From Flavobacteriales bacterium (GTDB lineage Bacteria; Bacteroidota; Bacteroidia; Flavobacteriales_F; PHOS-HE28), in the NCBI GenBank assembly GCA_016719225.1, contig JADKAN010000001.1, positions 496,001-560,000 of the forward strand: a stretch of DNA of 64,000 nt. The letters run 5' to 3'. Below the pieces are notes generated by a model. The model did no database searches. It worked only from the letters and a program-made list of their open reading frames with translations, and had not been told where the DNA came from. The position numbers were made by a program, and so were the translations under genes. This document shows positions 16,543-23,934 of this stretch, piece by piece (position 1 is the first letter of the stretch; every line of letters starts with the position of its first letter).

Positions 16543-17907
16543 ATGAACATCCGTTACGCCAGTATGCTCGCGGGTTCGGTTCTCTCCGCCGGCCTCATGG
16601 CCCAGGGGGGACAGCCGAACTTGGTGAACAACGCCGGCTTTGAAGACCTGTCCAAACCGGTAGTCACCTGGGACCAGTTAGATCATGCCAAGGGTTGGAC
16701 CAATGCCAACACCGGCACGGCCGATATCCATACCAAGGATGCTTATTTGAACACCGTCGGGATCCCTGATGGCGAAATGGGCACCGGTGCTGCCGCTTTT
16801 GAAGGCGGGAATTTCGCAGGCTTCGTAGCCTATAAGGATGAGCTCCGTCCGAACCTGAAGCGCATCTGGACCGCCAAAGAAGAGCATTGGCGCAAATCCA
16901 ACCAGAAGTATTCAGAGTACTTGCAAACGGCGCTGAACGGTGCACTCACCGCAGGCCAGAAGTACGACGTTGCCTTCCGGGTGAGACTGGCAAATGGCAG
17001 TGACCGTGCCGTAAGTGGTATCGGTGCTTACCTGTCACCTACTGAGTTGAAGTACAACAACTCCAACTACCTGAACGAGAAGCCACAGGTATCCACAGCC
17101 AAGATCGTGGACGACAAGCAGAACTGGACCGAGATCACGGGGACCTTTACGGCCGATGGCACGGAGAAGTACCTCGTTATTGGTGCTTTCCCAAATGGCG
17201 GATACGAAACCAGTAAGGTTATCGAAGGTGCCGACAATCAGCGCGCTTACTACTACTTGGATGGTATAAGCTTGAACTTGCATCCAGAGGACGATCGTGA
17301 TCACGATGGCGTGCCGGACAAGGACGACCGTTGCCCGGACGAAGTCGGCTTGGCCGCTTTGGGTGGCTGCCCGGACCGTGACGGTGACGGTATCGCGGAT
17401 AACATGGATGCTTGCCCTGATAAAGCAGGTTCCGTCGCAATGAACGGTTGCCCGGACAGCGATGGTGATGGTATTCCTGATAATCTCGACCGTTGCCCAA
17501 CGGTGAAAGGTGTGGCTTCCATGAACGGTTGCCCCGAACTGGCTGAAAAAACGAAGAAGCTTTTCGAAAAGGCTTTGACCGGGATCCAGTTCGAGAGCGG
17601 TAGCGATAAGATCAAGGCCGTGAGCAACAGTATCCTGAACCAAGTGGTTGATGTGATGAAGGAGAATCCTTCTTACGACCTGGAGATCCATGGCCACACG
17701 GACAGCCAGGGCGATGATGCCAAGAACCAAAAATTGAGCGAGGACCGCGCCGCCTCAGTTCGCACCTACCTCATCGGAAAAGGTGTTGACGCTTCACGTC
17801 TCCAAAGCTTCGGACATGGTGAGACGATGCCTGTGGATGACAATGCCACTGCAGCTGGCCGTGCCAAGAACCGTCGCGTAGAGTTCAAAGTGACCTTCAT
17901 GCGCTAA
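16543..17907 (+). CDS. OmpA-family protein with jelly-roll-like and TSP3 domains
   Basis: A 454-residue outer-membrane-associated protein. After a signal peptide (MLAGSVLSAGLMAQ) comes a domain of about 230 residues starting NLVNNAGFEDLS, resembling carbohydrate-binding or choice-of-anchor jelly rolls. Then three calcium-binding thrombospondin type 3 repeats (DRDHDGVPDKDDRCPD, DRDGDGIADNMDACPD, DSDGDGIPDNLDRCP). The end is a peptidoglycan-binding OmpA domain with EIHGHTDSQGDD and RAKNRRVEFKV. The usual 8-strand barrel is absent. TACATTCG at 16462-16469 may be the promoter, and a terminator follows the stop. Likely a wall-tethered periplasmic or surface structural protein. Confidence 0.88.
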   Translation: MNIRYASMLAGSVLSAGLMAQGGQPNLVNNAGFEDLSKPVVTWDQLDHAKGWTNANTGTADIHTKDAYLNTVGIPDGEMGTGAAAFEGGNFAGFVAYKDELRPNLKRIWTAKEEHWRKSNQKYSEYLQTALNGALTAGQKYDVAFRVRLANGSDRAVSGIGAYLSPTELKYNNSNYLNEKPQVSTAKIVDDKQNWTEITGTFTADGTEKYLVIGAFPNGGYETSKVIEGADNQRAYYYLDGISLNLHPEDDRDHDGVPDKDDRCPDEVGLAALGGCPDRDGDGIADNMDACPDKAGSVAMNGCPDSDGDGIPDNLDRCPTVKGVASMNGCPELAEKTKKLFEKALTGIQFESGSDKIKAVSNSILNQVVDVMKENPSYDLEIHGHTDSQGDDAKNQKLSEDRAASVRTYLIGKGVDASRLQSFGHGETMPVDDNATAAGRAKNRRVEFKVTFMR

Positions 17908-17926
17908 GACATCACGATGATCTGGG

Positions 17927-17953
17927 AAAGAGGGGCCGAAAGGCCCCTCTTTT
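17927..17953 (+). terminator. intrinsic terminator after OmpA gene
   Basis: AAAGAGGGGCC-GAAA-GGCCCCTCTTTT, an 11-bp stem with tetraloop and T run, 19 bases after the stop. Confidence 0.92.
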
Positions 17954-18223
17954 CATTTTGCTACTTGGCCGAACAGGATCGAGTGTTGGGGTACGACTCC
18001 TGGGTCAAAGGCACCTGCGATCTTTCACGGATGCGGCCAGGTTCCGCGGACGGCGAGCCATAAGAAGGCCTTACTGCATCGAGAAATACCCGCCTATCAG
18101 GCTTATTAACGATGGTTGAACTGCCGGGTCCAGATCGGACGACCCTGGCAATTGGCCGACAGGTTGCTAAGCGATAGTCGGCAATGTGGAGCCAGTGGTT
18201 CCACGTTAAGCCGGGGTTTCCGT
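17954..18223. other. intergenic, no gene seen
   Basis: With the terminator this makes a gap of about 316 bases between the OmpA and methyltransferase genes. One 88-codon minus-strand frame crosses it, but its composition is unconvincing. Nothing else was recognised. Confidence 0.5.
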
Positions 18224-18913
18224 TCAAGGTTGACCCGGTGACTCCTGCGCAATTCGTGCGAAAAGGATGTAGCGGTAGGGGAGCCGTTTGTAAAGGATAC
18301 CCACATCGGTAAAGCCATATGAATTGAGCTCGTCACGAACAGTCCCGTAGTCCATACGCTGGTTGAGAGGTGGACCCACCTGCGCTGAACCGGGCAGAAA
18401 ATTAACGATGAAGATCGTGGATGGCGGCTTCACTCCGGGGAAGAGTTGTGCGAACCACGCTGGCCGATCTCCCAAGGTGGACACTTCCCGCGTTATCAAT
18501 GCCAAGTCCGCCTCATTCTGCAGCAAGCCTACAATGCCGGGCATGGTAGCCCTAACGATCAGGCGATCGTCACCGATGCCTTCAGCCACTTTGCGGGCGT
18601 TCAGCGATGCGATCGCCGCAGGGTCATCATCAATGGCGAGCACCCGGGCACCGGCTTTTAATAATTTCCACGTGTAGTATCCATCACCGGCGAACAGATC
18701 GGCCACCACTTTCCCTTCCAAGCTCCCCATGGTCGCGATCAACGAATCGCCCTTGCGCCAGTCATCCGGGGAATCTTCGGCGAGTACAGGGTTGGCCCGT
18801 ACCTGGGGTTGTACATCAGCGCCAAGGACTGCTGAAGGGACCGCACCCTGTTCCGGTGAAGTGCAACCGATCACGAGCATTGCAAGGGTAAGGTGGAACG
18901 GTATGTTTCGCAT
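18224..18913 (-). CDS. SAM-dependent methyltransferase-like lipoprotein
   Basis: A 229-residue class I methyltransferase-fold protein. Motif I is GKVVADLFAGDGYYTWKL, followed by RVLAIDDDP (motif II acidic) and a typical later strand. Unusually it begins with a lipoprotein signal: MRNIPFHLTLAMLVIGC, with Cys17 and small/polar residues after it. SAM is not known in the periplasm, so either the enzyme is inner-membrane-tethered with another topology or the fold is used differently; exported relatives of predicted methyltransferases exist in other bacteria. An exact -7 element TATTTTTG lies at 18930-18937. It diverges from the MarR gene. Confidence 0.75.
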   Translation of the reverse strand: MRNIPFHLTLAMLVIGCTSPEQGAVPSAVLGADVQPQVRANPVLAEDSPDDWRKGDSLIATMGSLEGKVVADLFAGDGYYTWKLLKAGARVLAIDDDPAAIASLNARKVAEGIGDDRLIVRATMPGIVGLLQNEADLALITREVSTLGDRPAWFAQLFPGVKPPSTIFIVNFLPGSAQVGPPLNQRMDYGTVRDELNSYGFTDVGILYKRLPYRYILFARIAQESPGQP

Positions 18914-18929
18914 ATTGCAGGATGTTCGC

Positions 18930-18937
18930 CAAAAATA
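18930..18937 (-). promoter_or_regulatory. -7 element (TATTTTTG) of methyltransferase gene
   Basis: Exact TAnnTTTG on the minus strand, 16 bases before the ATG at 18913. Confidence 0.55.
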
Positions 18938-18950
18938 GGGATAGCCACAT

Positions 18951-18982
18951 CGTTCGAGAACGTTCTAACGGTGCGTTCGAAC
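18951..18982. promoter_or_regulatory. candidate MarR operator
   Basis: Three related hexamers (GTTCGA at 18952, GTTCTA at 18962, GTTCGA at 18975) with embedded palindromes CGTTCGAGAACG, GAACGTTC and GTTCGAAC lie between the divergent methyltransferase and MarR genes. MarR proteins usually bind such short palindromes near their own promoter. Confidence 0.5.
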
Positions 18983-19020
18983 CCTTTTCACATTCCTTTC
19001 CATGGATTCATTTTCCGTGG

Positions 19021-19028
19021 TAGATTTG
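19021..19028 (+). promoter_or_regulatory. -7 element (TAGATTTG) of marR-yceI operon
   Basis: Exact TAnnTTTG four bases before the MarR ATG, implying a leaderless transcript. Confidence 0.65.
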
Positions 19029-19032
19029 CACC

Positions 19033-19488
19033 ATGGCCGGGATCAAGGAAGAGTTATCCATAACGGCGTTCAAGGATGAACACCAGAAGATGGTCTTGAA
19101 CCTGTTGTTCACCTCCAATTGGTTGAAGCAACTGGACACAGAGCGTTTGGCACCGTATGGCATCAGTCCGCAGCAATACAACATCCTGCGGATATTGAGA
19201 GGGGCCAAAGGCAAGCTCATGTGCATGCACGAGATCACGGCGCGTATGCTGGACCGTGCGCCCAATGCCACCCGCCTTACCGATAAGCTCTGCGCAAAGC
19301 ATTTGGTCGAGCGGGAACGGAGCGAAGAAGACCGACGCGTTGTGCACTTGCGCATCAGCACCGAGGGCAAGGCTCTGTTGGAGACGATCGACAAAGGGGC
19401 CGATGAACAGATCTTCAATGTGGCCCGGAAATTGACCATTGCCGAAGCCCGCTCGCTCAACTCTTGCCTCGACAAACTCCGGACCTGA
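19033..19488 (+). CDS. MarR-family transcriptional regulator
   Basis: A 151-residue winged-helix regulator. The DNA-binding unit runs through LAPYGISPQQYNILRILRGA, the recognition-helix region (NATRLTDKLCAKHLVERE) and the wing (SEEDRRVVHLRISTEGK). Helices at both ends would form the dimer interface. It is followed 22 bp later by a YceI-family gene, a pairing common in Bacteroidota, so it probably controls that gene and itself through the palindromes at 18951-18982, and perhaps the divergent methyltransferase gene. The inducer is unknown. Confidence 0.92.
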   Translation: MAGIKEELSITAFKDEHQKMVLNLLFTSNWLKQLDTERLAPYGISPQQYNILRILRGAKGKLMCMHEITARMLDRAPNATRLTDKLCAKHLVERERSEEDRRVVHLRISTEGKALLETIDKGADEQIFNVARKLTIAEARSLNSCLDKLRT

Positions 19489-19510
19489 ATCCTTCGCCGC
19501 TTCCAACCAC

Positions 19511-20128
19511 ATGAAACAGCATCTGACCGCTACCCACCGCATCACTTTATGGGCGACCGCTCTACTTGTAACCGCTTCTGTCTGGGCACAGGTTCCGCTT
19601 AAAGTGGACCCCTCTGCGACTAAATTGGTTTGGACGGGCACGAAGGTGACAGGGTCCCACAACGGAACGATCGATGTTACTGAGGGCCGTGTTGAATGGA
19701 ATGCGGATGGCTTGTCCGGGGCCACCATGACCTTGGACATGGCGAGCATCAAGAACACGGACTTGAACCAGGAATCGGCCGCAAAACTAGAGCGTCATCT
19801 AAAGTCCGCGGACTTCTTCAATACAGCTGAGTTCGGTACGGCAATGTTCCGGACCGCAACGGTCACCAAGATCATGGATGCCGAAGTTGGAAAGCCGAAT
19901 TTCACTGTTACGGGAGATCTTACGATCAAAGGAATTACAAAGCCGATCACTTTTGATGTGCTAGCTTGGCGTGAGGGCAAAAAGGCACGGGTGGCTGGAA
20001 CTGCGGTGTTCAACCGAGCCAATTACGATGTGCGCTACGGTTCCGCCAGTTTCTTCAACGACATCGGTGACAAGATGATCGAAGACAACGTGATGCTCAC
20101 GTTCGATCTCTCCGCACGCGAAGATTGA
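19511..20128 (+). CDS. YceI-family periplasmic lipocalin-like protein
   Basis: A 205-residue exported protein: signal peptide (LWATALLVTASVWAQ) then the YceI beta-barrel, which binds isoprenoid or amphiphilic ligands in characterised relatives. KLVWTGTKVTGSHNGTI and FTVTGDLTIKGITKPI are the family landmarks. I start at 19511, where the signal peptide begins; the open frame to 19439 overlaps the MarR gene. Probably co-transcribed with the MarR regulator. Ligand unknown. Confidence 0.92.
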   Translation: MKQHLTATHRITLWATALLVTASVWAQVPLKVDPSATKLVWTGTKVTGSHNGTIDVTEGRVEWNADGLSGATMTLDMASIKNTDLNQESAAKLERHLKSADFFNTAEFGTAMFRTATVTKIMDAEVGKPNFTVTGDLTIKGITKPITFDVLAWREGKKARVAGTAVFNRANYDVRYGSASFFNDIGDKMIEDNVMLTFDLSARED

Positions 20129-20131
20129 CGG

Positions 20132-20452
20132 TCAGGTCAATTTTACTGGATGGGTGGCGAGTTTTGCCACCATGGCCTGGGTTAATCCTGAGGCTGTTGG
20201 ACCGAAGGCGTTCACCAATACACCCTTAACCTTGTGCTTTTCTGAACTGATGGCATATACCACGCTTTCATCGCTCGGGTTGGATTCCCCCTCGAAGCGA
20301 TGGAATTCGTCGATGACGAAATCATCCGGATGGAGCGAAGTGTTGGCACCGTTGCACACCACGCAATTCTCGTGAAGAGTCAGTTCATCAGCGTAGCCGC
20401 GCGCCTGCAGGTCATTCACGGCTTCGGACAGGGTATCGTAGGAACGTGGCAT
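20132..20452 (-). CDS. small conserved Bacteroidota protein (often labelled PRPP synthetase)
   Basis: A 106-residue conserved protein. Relatives are often labelled phosphoribosylpyrophosphate synthetase, but the length and lack of a PRPP loop do not support that. Visible core: YDTLSEAVNDLQARGYADEL, then DDFVIDEFHRFEGESNPSDE and VVYAISSEKHKVKGVLVNA. The start at 20452 is preceded by TACCTTCG with a five-base gap; the longer frame to 20506 would pass through that element. It is convergent with YceI, with almost no gap. Function unknown. Confidence 0.8.
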   Translation of the reverse strand: MPRSYDTLSEAVNDLQARGYADELTLHENCVVCNGANTSLHPDDFVIDEFHRFEGESNPSDESVVYAISSEKHKVKGVLVNAFGPTASGLTQAMVAKLATHPVKLT

Positions 20453-20457
20453 GATGT

Positions 20458-20465
20458 CGAAGGTA
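20458..20465 (-). promoter_or_regulatory. -7 element (TACCTTCG)
   Basis: TACCTTCG, five bases before the ATG at 20452; another near-leaderless start. Confidence 0.5.
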
Positions 20466-20506
20466 CAACGTCCCGGTAGGTTTTGTTCGTGCGGACATGA
20501 AAACAA

Positions 20507-20530
20507 GAAAGCGGGCCTCGGCCCGCTTTC
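20507..20530 (-). terminator. terminator of NfeD-SPFH operon
   Basis: GAAAGCGGGCC pairs with GGCCCGCTTTC around a two-base centre, 19 bases beyond the SPFH stop. Confidence 0.8.
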
Positions 20531-20548
20531 CTGAAATTTAGTGGTCGC

Positions 20549-21544
20549 CTATTTCCCCGTGCCTCCGGCCACAAGCATGTCCTTGATACCGCCCAAGCTG
20601 CTCAGAACTCCCGTGGCCTCAAAAGGCACATAGATCACTTTGTTATCCTTGCCCGAGGTCATGGCCTGCAATGTTTCCAAGTACTTCATGGCGATCAGGT
20701 AGTTGGCCGGATCAGCGTGAGCGCCCTTGATCGCCTCGGTGACCAATCGGATGGCTTCGGCTTCACCTTGTGCGCGACGGATACGCGCCTGTGCATCACC
20801 CTCGGCCTCGAGGATCTGTGCCTGCTTTTGGCCATCGGCCTCGTTGATCTGCTTCTGTTGCACGGCTTCAGCTTGAAGGATCACTGCACGCTTCGTACCC
20901 TCAGCATCGATGATCTGAGCCCGCTTATCGCGTTCAGCCCGCATCTGCTTCTCCATGGCCTCGCGGATGTCGCGCGGCGGATTGATGTCCTGCAATTCCA
21001 CACGGTTCACCTTCACGCCCCACTTATTACTGGCTTCATCGAGGATGTGCCGCAGCTTGGCGTTGATCGTATCACGGCTTGTGAGACATTCATCCAAGTC
21101 CAGTTCGCCGATCACGTTACGCAGTGTGGTCTGGGTGAGTTTCTCAATGGCCTGGGGCAGGTTCTCGATCTCATAAACGGCCTTTACGGGGTCCATGATC
21201 TGGAAGTAGAGGAGCGCGTTGATCTCGGTTCCCACGTTATCCTTGGTGATCACGCTTTGCTTGGGGAAATCGTACACCGTTTCACGTAAGTCCAAGCGTT
21301 CCTTCTTGATGAACTGAACGTATTTGTTGCCGTCAGGCAGCTCCCGGGAATAACGGAAGATGATCTCGCGCGGCTTGTCGAACACAGGGATGATGACGTT
21401 GAAGCCGGCAGTGAGCGTTTCGCGGTATTTGCCGAAGCGCTCAATGATCATGGCTTCGCTCTGCTGAACGATGCGTACGCCTTTGGCGACCATGAAGATG
21501 ACGAAGAAGGCAATCAGAAGAAGTATGATGGTTCCGGGGCCCAT
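20549..21544 (-). CDS. SPFH/Band 7 (stomatin-like) membrane protein
   Basis: A 331-residue stomatin/paraslipin-type scaffold. One N-terminal membrane helix (IILLLIAFFVIFMVAKG) is followed by the SPFH domain (RIVQQSEAMIIERFGKY, NVIGELDLDECLTSRDTIN), and then a long Ala/Glu/Gln helix (about 190-265, QAEAVQQKQINEADGQKQAQ) that drives ring assembly. It lies 3 bp after the NfeD-like gene, the classic pair; together they organise membrane microdomains or protease control in other bacteria. A terminator follows. Confidence 0.93.
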   Translation of the reverse strand: MGPGTIILLLIAFFVIFMVAKGVRIVQQSEAMIIERFGKYRETLTAGFNVIIPVFDKPREIIFRYSRELPDGNKYVQFIKKERLDLRETVYDFPKQSVITKDNVGTEINALLYFQIMDPVKAVYEIENLPQAIEKLTQTTLRNVIGELDLDECLTSRDTINAKLRHILDEASNKWGVKVNRVELQDINPPRDIREAMEKQMRAERDKRAQIIDAEGTKRAVILQAEAVQQKQINEADGQKQAQILEAEGDAQARIRRAQGEAEAIRLVTEAIKGAHADPANYLIAMKYLETLQAMTSGKDNKVIYVPFEATGVLSSLGGIKDMLVAGGTGK

Positions 21545-21547
21545 GGC

Positions 21548-22000
21548 TTAGGTTGTGGTTAGGGGTTTTACGATGAGGGTGTTGCTTTCCACGCGCACCA
21601 CCTCAATGGTGTCGCCGATGCGGAGCGGTTGGTCGGTAATGGATTCTGCACGCCAATCGTCGCCACCCACCTGCACGCGTCCCAACCGTAGGCCCGGGTC
21701 GAAATCCTGACTGACGCGGCCGCGCATGCCGGGAAGGGCATCCGCATTGGTGCGCACATGGTCCTTTTGCCAGAAGCGCTTCATCAGTATCGGGCGGATG
21801 GTGAAAAAGGCCAGCAGCGAAAAGGCCGAGAACACCAGCAATTGGCCGGCGGCACCTAACCCCAAGGCCGCCGAGATGCTCGCCGCGATGCAGCCGATAC
21901 CAAGGCAGAACAGGAAGAAGCCCGGCAGAAAGATCTCTGCGATCATCATCAGAAGGGACAAACCCGCCCACCAGTGCCATTGGAAAAAGTCCATGTCCAT
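21548..22000 (-). CDS. NfeD-family protein
   Basis: A 150-residue short NfeD: two to three membrane helices (GLSLLMMIAEIFLPGFFLF, CIAASISAALGLGAAG, LLVFSAFSLLAFFTIRPI) and a C-terminal OB-fold (GRVQVGGDDWRAES to VVRVESNTLIVKP). It lacks the ClpP-like protease domain of long NfeD proteins. Partner SPFH gene is 3 bp downstream. TATCTTCG at 22012-22019 is a likely -7 element, 11 bases before the start. Confidence 0.92.
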   Translation of the reverse strand: MDMDFFQWHWWAGLSLLMMIAEIFLPGFFLFCLGIGCIAASISAALGLGAAGQLLVFSAFSLLAFFTIRPILMKRFWQKDHVRTNADALPGMRGRVSQDFDPGLRLGRVQVGGDDWRAESITDQPLRIGDTIEVVRVESNTLIVKPLTTT

Positions 22001-22104
22001 TTTGTTGGTGGCGAAGATAGCCCGAACCTACCGGGGTCGGACGCGGGATCAGGATGAGTGGTGCGGGGCCGGTATGGCCGCGTCGCCGGGCTGCACAAGC
22101 TGCC

Positions 22105-22112
22105 TACTTTCG
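22105..22112 (+). promoter_or_regulatory. -7 element (TACTTTCG) of polysaccharide operon
   Basis: TACTTTCG six bases before the ATG at 22119; it marks the likely start of the 22119-31772 transcript. Confidence 0.5.
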
Positions 22113-22118
22113 CCGTTC

Positions 22119-23933
22119 ATGGCCGGAAAGATCAAGGGCTTCCTAGGTTCGCCGCAAGGGCGCGATAGCCTGCTTACCACCGTTACCGAAGGGCTGTCCA
22201 TGTTGGGCATGGTGCTGACATACCGGTTGGCCGCGCAGGTGAGCAAGCAGGATCTGGACCTTTATGTGATCGTCCGGCGCACGGTTTCCTTCGTCTTTCC
22301 CATATTGATCCTGGGCGCTATGGTCGGGCTTACCCGTTTTGTGGCCATGAGCCGCGAACCGGCCCAACAGCGCGGCTACTTGCGTGGTGCGCTGGCTTGG
22401 GTTCTTCCCTTGGGTGCATTGACCATTGCCTGTGGGTTTTTGTTCGCAAAGGGACTTGCTTGGACGATCTTCGGGTCCGAGGCTAGTGCAGATCTGATAC
22501 CGCCACTGGCCTTGATGATCACCGGTATTGCCCTGCACGGGGTGGCCTATGGCTACCTGCGCGGCAAGAAATCGATGGTGGCTGCCAATGTGGTCCAACT
22601 TTCCGTGCTCGCCTTGGCCCCTTGCGGCGCTTTCCTGCTGTGGACCGACATGAGTGCTGTATTGTGGGCCACCGGCATCGCTTGGAGCGCTGTGCCTTTG
22701 ATATCACTTGTTCCCGCACTGCTTGCTCCTAAGCAAGCCAAAATGCGGCGTGAAAGAAGTGAACTGCTCCGCTACGGCCTGCCCCGTGTGCCGGGCGATA
22801 TCGCCTTGGGGGCGCTATTGACCATACCTGGATATGTGGCCTTGCGCACCCACGGGCTTGATGTGAGCGGTGAGGTGGGCTTTGGTGCCACCTTGTTGAA
22901 TTTGGCCGCGGCTGCTTTCTCACCGGTGGCCCTTTTGTTATTGCCCGCAGCCGCTGTCCGCTTGGCTACCGGCGATCATGCCGGTCTGGAGCGGAGCATT
23001 GCTAAAATGACCTGGGTGATACTTGCGGCATCCATCGCGCTCACCGTCGGATTTGAACTTCTTTCCGAACCGTTGTTACGGATCTACTTGGGACCTTCCG
23101 GGGCAGCCTACCTGCCGATGTCGCGCATCATTTTCATCGGAGCATTGCCTTTTGCCTTTTTCAACGGAATGCGCAGTGTGCTGGATGCTTACTTCCACAC
23201 CCCGCGTAACGGTATGAACCTCGTAGTGGCTTTTGGCCTTTTGTTGCTTGGAAGCGCCTTCCACCTCGCTGTGGTAACGCCTTGGTACACCATGGGCGTG
23301 GTTTTGGTGCTGGCCATGTTCTGGTTGGGCTGGGCCACTTGGCGGGATGTGCGTTATGTGCGCAGCGAACTGCGCCGGTTGGCTACGCGCGGGTCGGAGG
23401 AGATGCGGTTGGTGGTCGTGATACCCGACCGTGCCGATGGTGTCACTTTCACGGCTTCCAAGGCACAAGCGCGTTCGTTCGCTTTACGCGGTTGCGCTGT
23501 TTCCATGTTCCATCTGGAGAGCCGCACCCGATTGGGCAAGTTGATCAAGGCGCGAAGCCGGTTCAAGAGGCTGGTACGCGAGCAACGACCGGATGTGGTA
23601 CACGTCCATTTTGGATCCGTTGCGGCCTTGTTCAGCGTCCTCGTGAGTTCCGTTCCCGTAGTGGTAACTTTCATGGGCGATGATCTGGACCGCAGCGGCG
23701 TGCGCGGAGTTGCCCGGCCTTGGATGGGGGGGCTTTTCAGCCAATTAGCAGCGTTCTTCGCAGCAGGCATTATCTGCTCCGATGAAAGTGTTCGCGAGCA
23801 CTTGTGGTGGCGCCAAAGCGAGGCCGTGGTGCTGCCTCTGGGCGAGGATGGGTCCGGAATGGCCGCCGAGACGCTCGCTTATTTGCGCAAGGTGGGACTG
23901 CACAGGAACGGCACGACCGAAGTGATGGCTTGA
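22119..23933 (+). CDS. flippase fused to a truncated GT4 domain
   Basis: A 604-residue fusion. Residues about 1-410 form a polytopic Wzx/MATE-type polysaccharide flippase (motif YGLPRVPGDIALGALLTIPG in the middle). About 425-585 is a glycosyltransferase family 4 N-terminal Rossmann domain (VVVIPDRADG, VVHVHFGSVAALF, GIICSDESVREHLWW, VVLPLGED). The protein ends about 30 residues later, so the donor-sugar-binding second domain with its EX7E motif is missing. The next gene encodes the same architecture complete, one base after this stop. Inference: tandem duplicates, this copy's GT part being non-catalytic or acting as an acceptor or regulatory module. The long frame upstream to 21726 overlaps the NfeD gene. 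Confidence 0.85.
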   Translation: MAGKIKGFLGSPQGRDSLLTTVTEGLSMLGMVLTYRLAAQVSKQDLDLYVIVRRTVSFVFPILILGAMVGLTRFVAMSREPAQQRGYLRGALAWVLPLGALTIACGFLFAKGLAWTIFGSEASADLIPPLALMITGIALHGVAYGYLRGKKSMVAANVVQLSVLALAPCGAFLLWTDMSAVLWATGIAWSAVPLISLVPALLAPKQAKMRRERSELLRYGLPRVPGDIALGALLTIPGYVALRTHGLDVSGEVGFGATLLNLAAAAFSPVALLLLPAAAVRLATGDHAGLERSIAKMTWVILAASIALTVGFELLSEPLLRIYLGPSGAAYLPMSRIIFIGALPFAFFNGMRSVLDAYFHTPRNGMNLVVAFGLLLLGSAFHLAVVTPWYTMGVVLVLAMFWLGWATWRDVRYVRSELRRLATRGSEEMRLVVVIPDRADGVTFTASKAQARSFALRGCAVSMFHLESRTRLGKLIKARSRFKRLVREQRPDVVHVHFGSVAALFSVLVSSVPVVVTFMGDDLDRSGVRGVARPWMGGLFSQLAAFFAAGIICSDESVREHLWWRQSEAVVLPLGEDGSGMAAETLAYLRKVGLHRNGTTEVMA

Positions 23934-23934
23934 C

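Noticed and set aside
17961..18227. 88-codon minus-strand frame
   Set aside because: No family or start signal, and it lies downstream of the methyltransferase stop with unconvincing composition.
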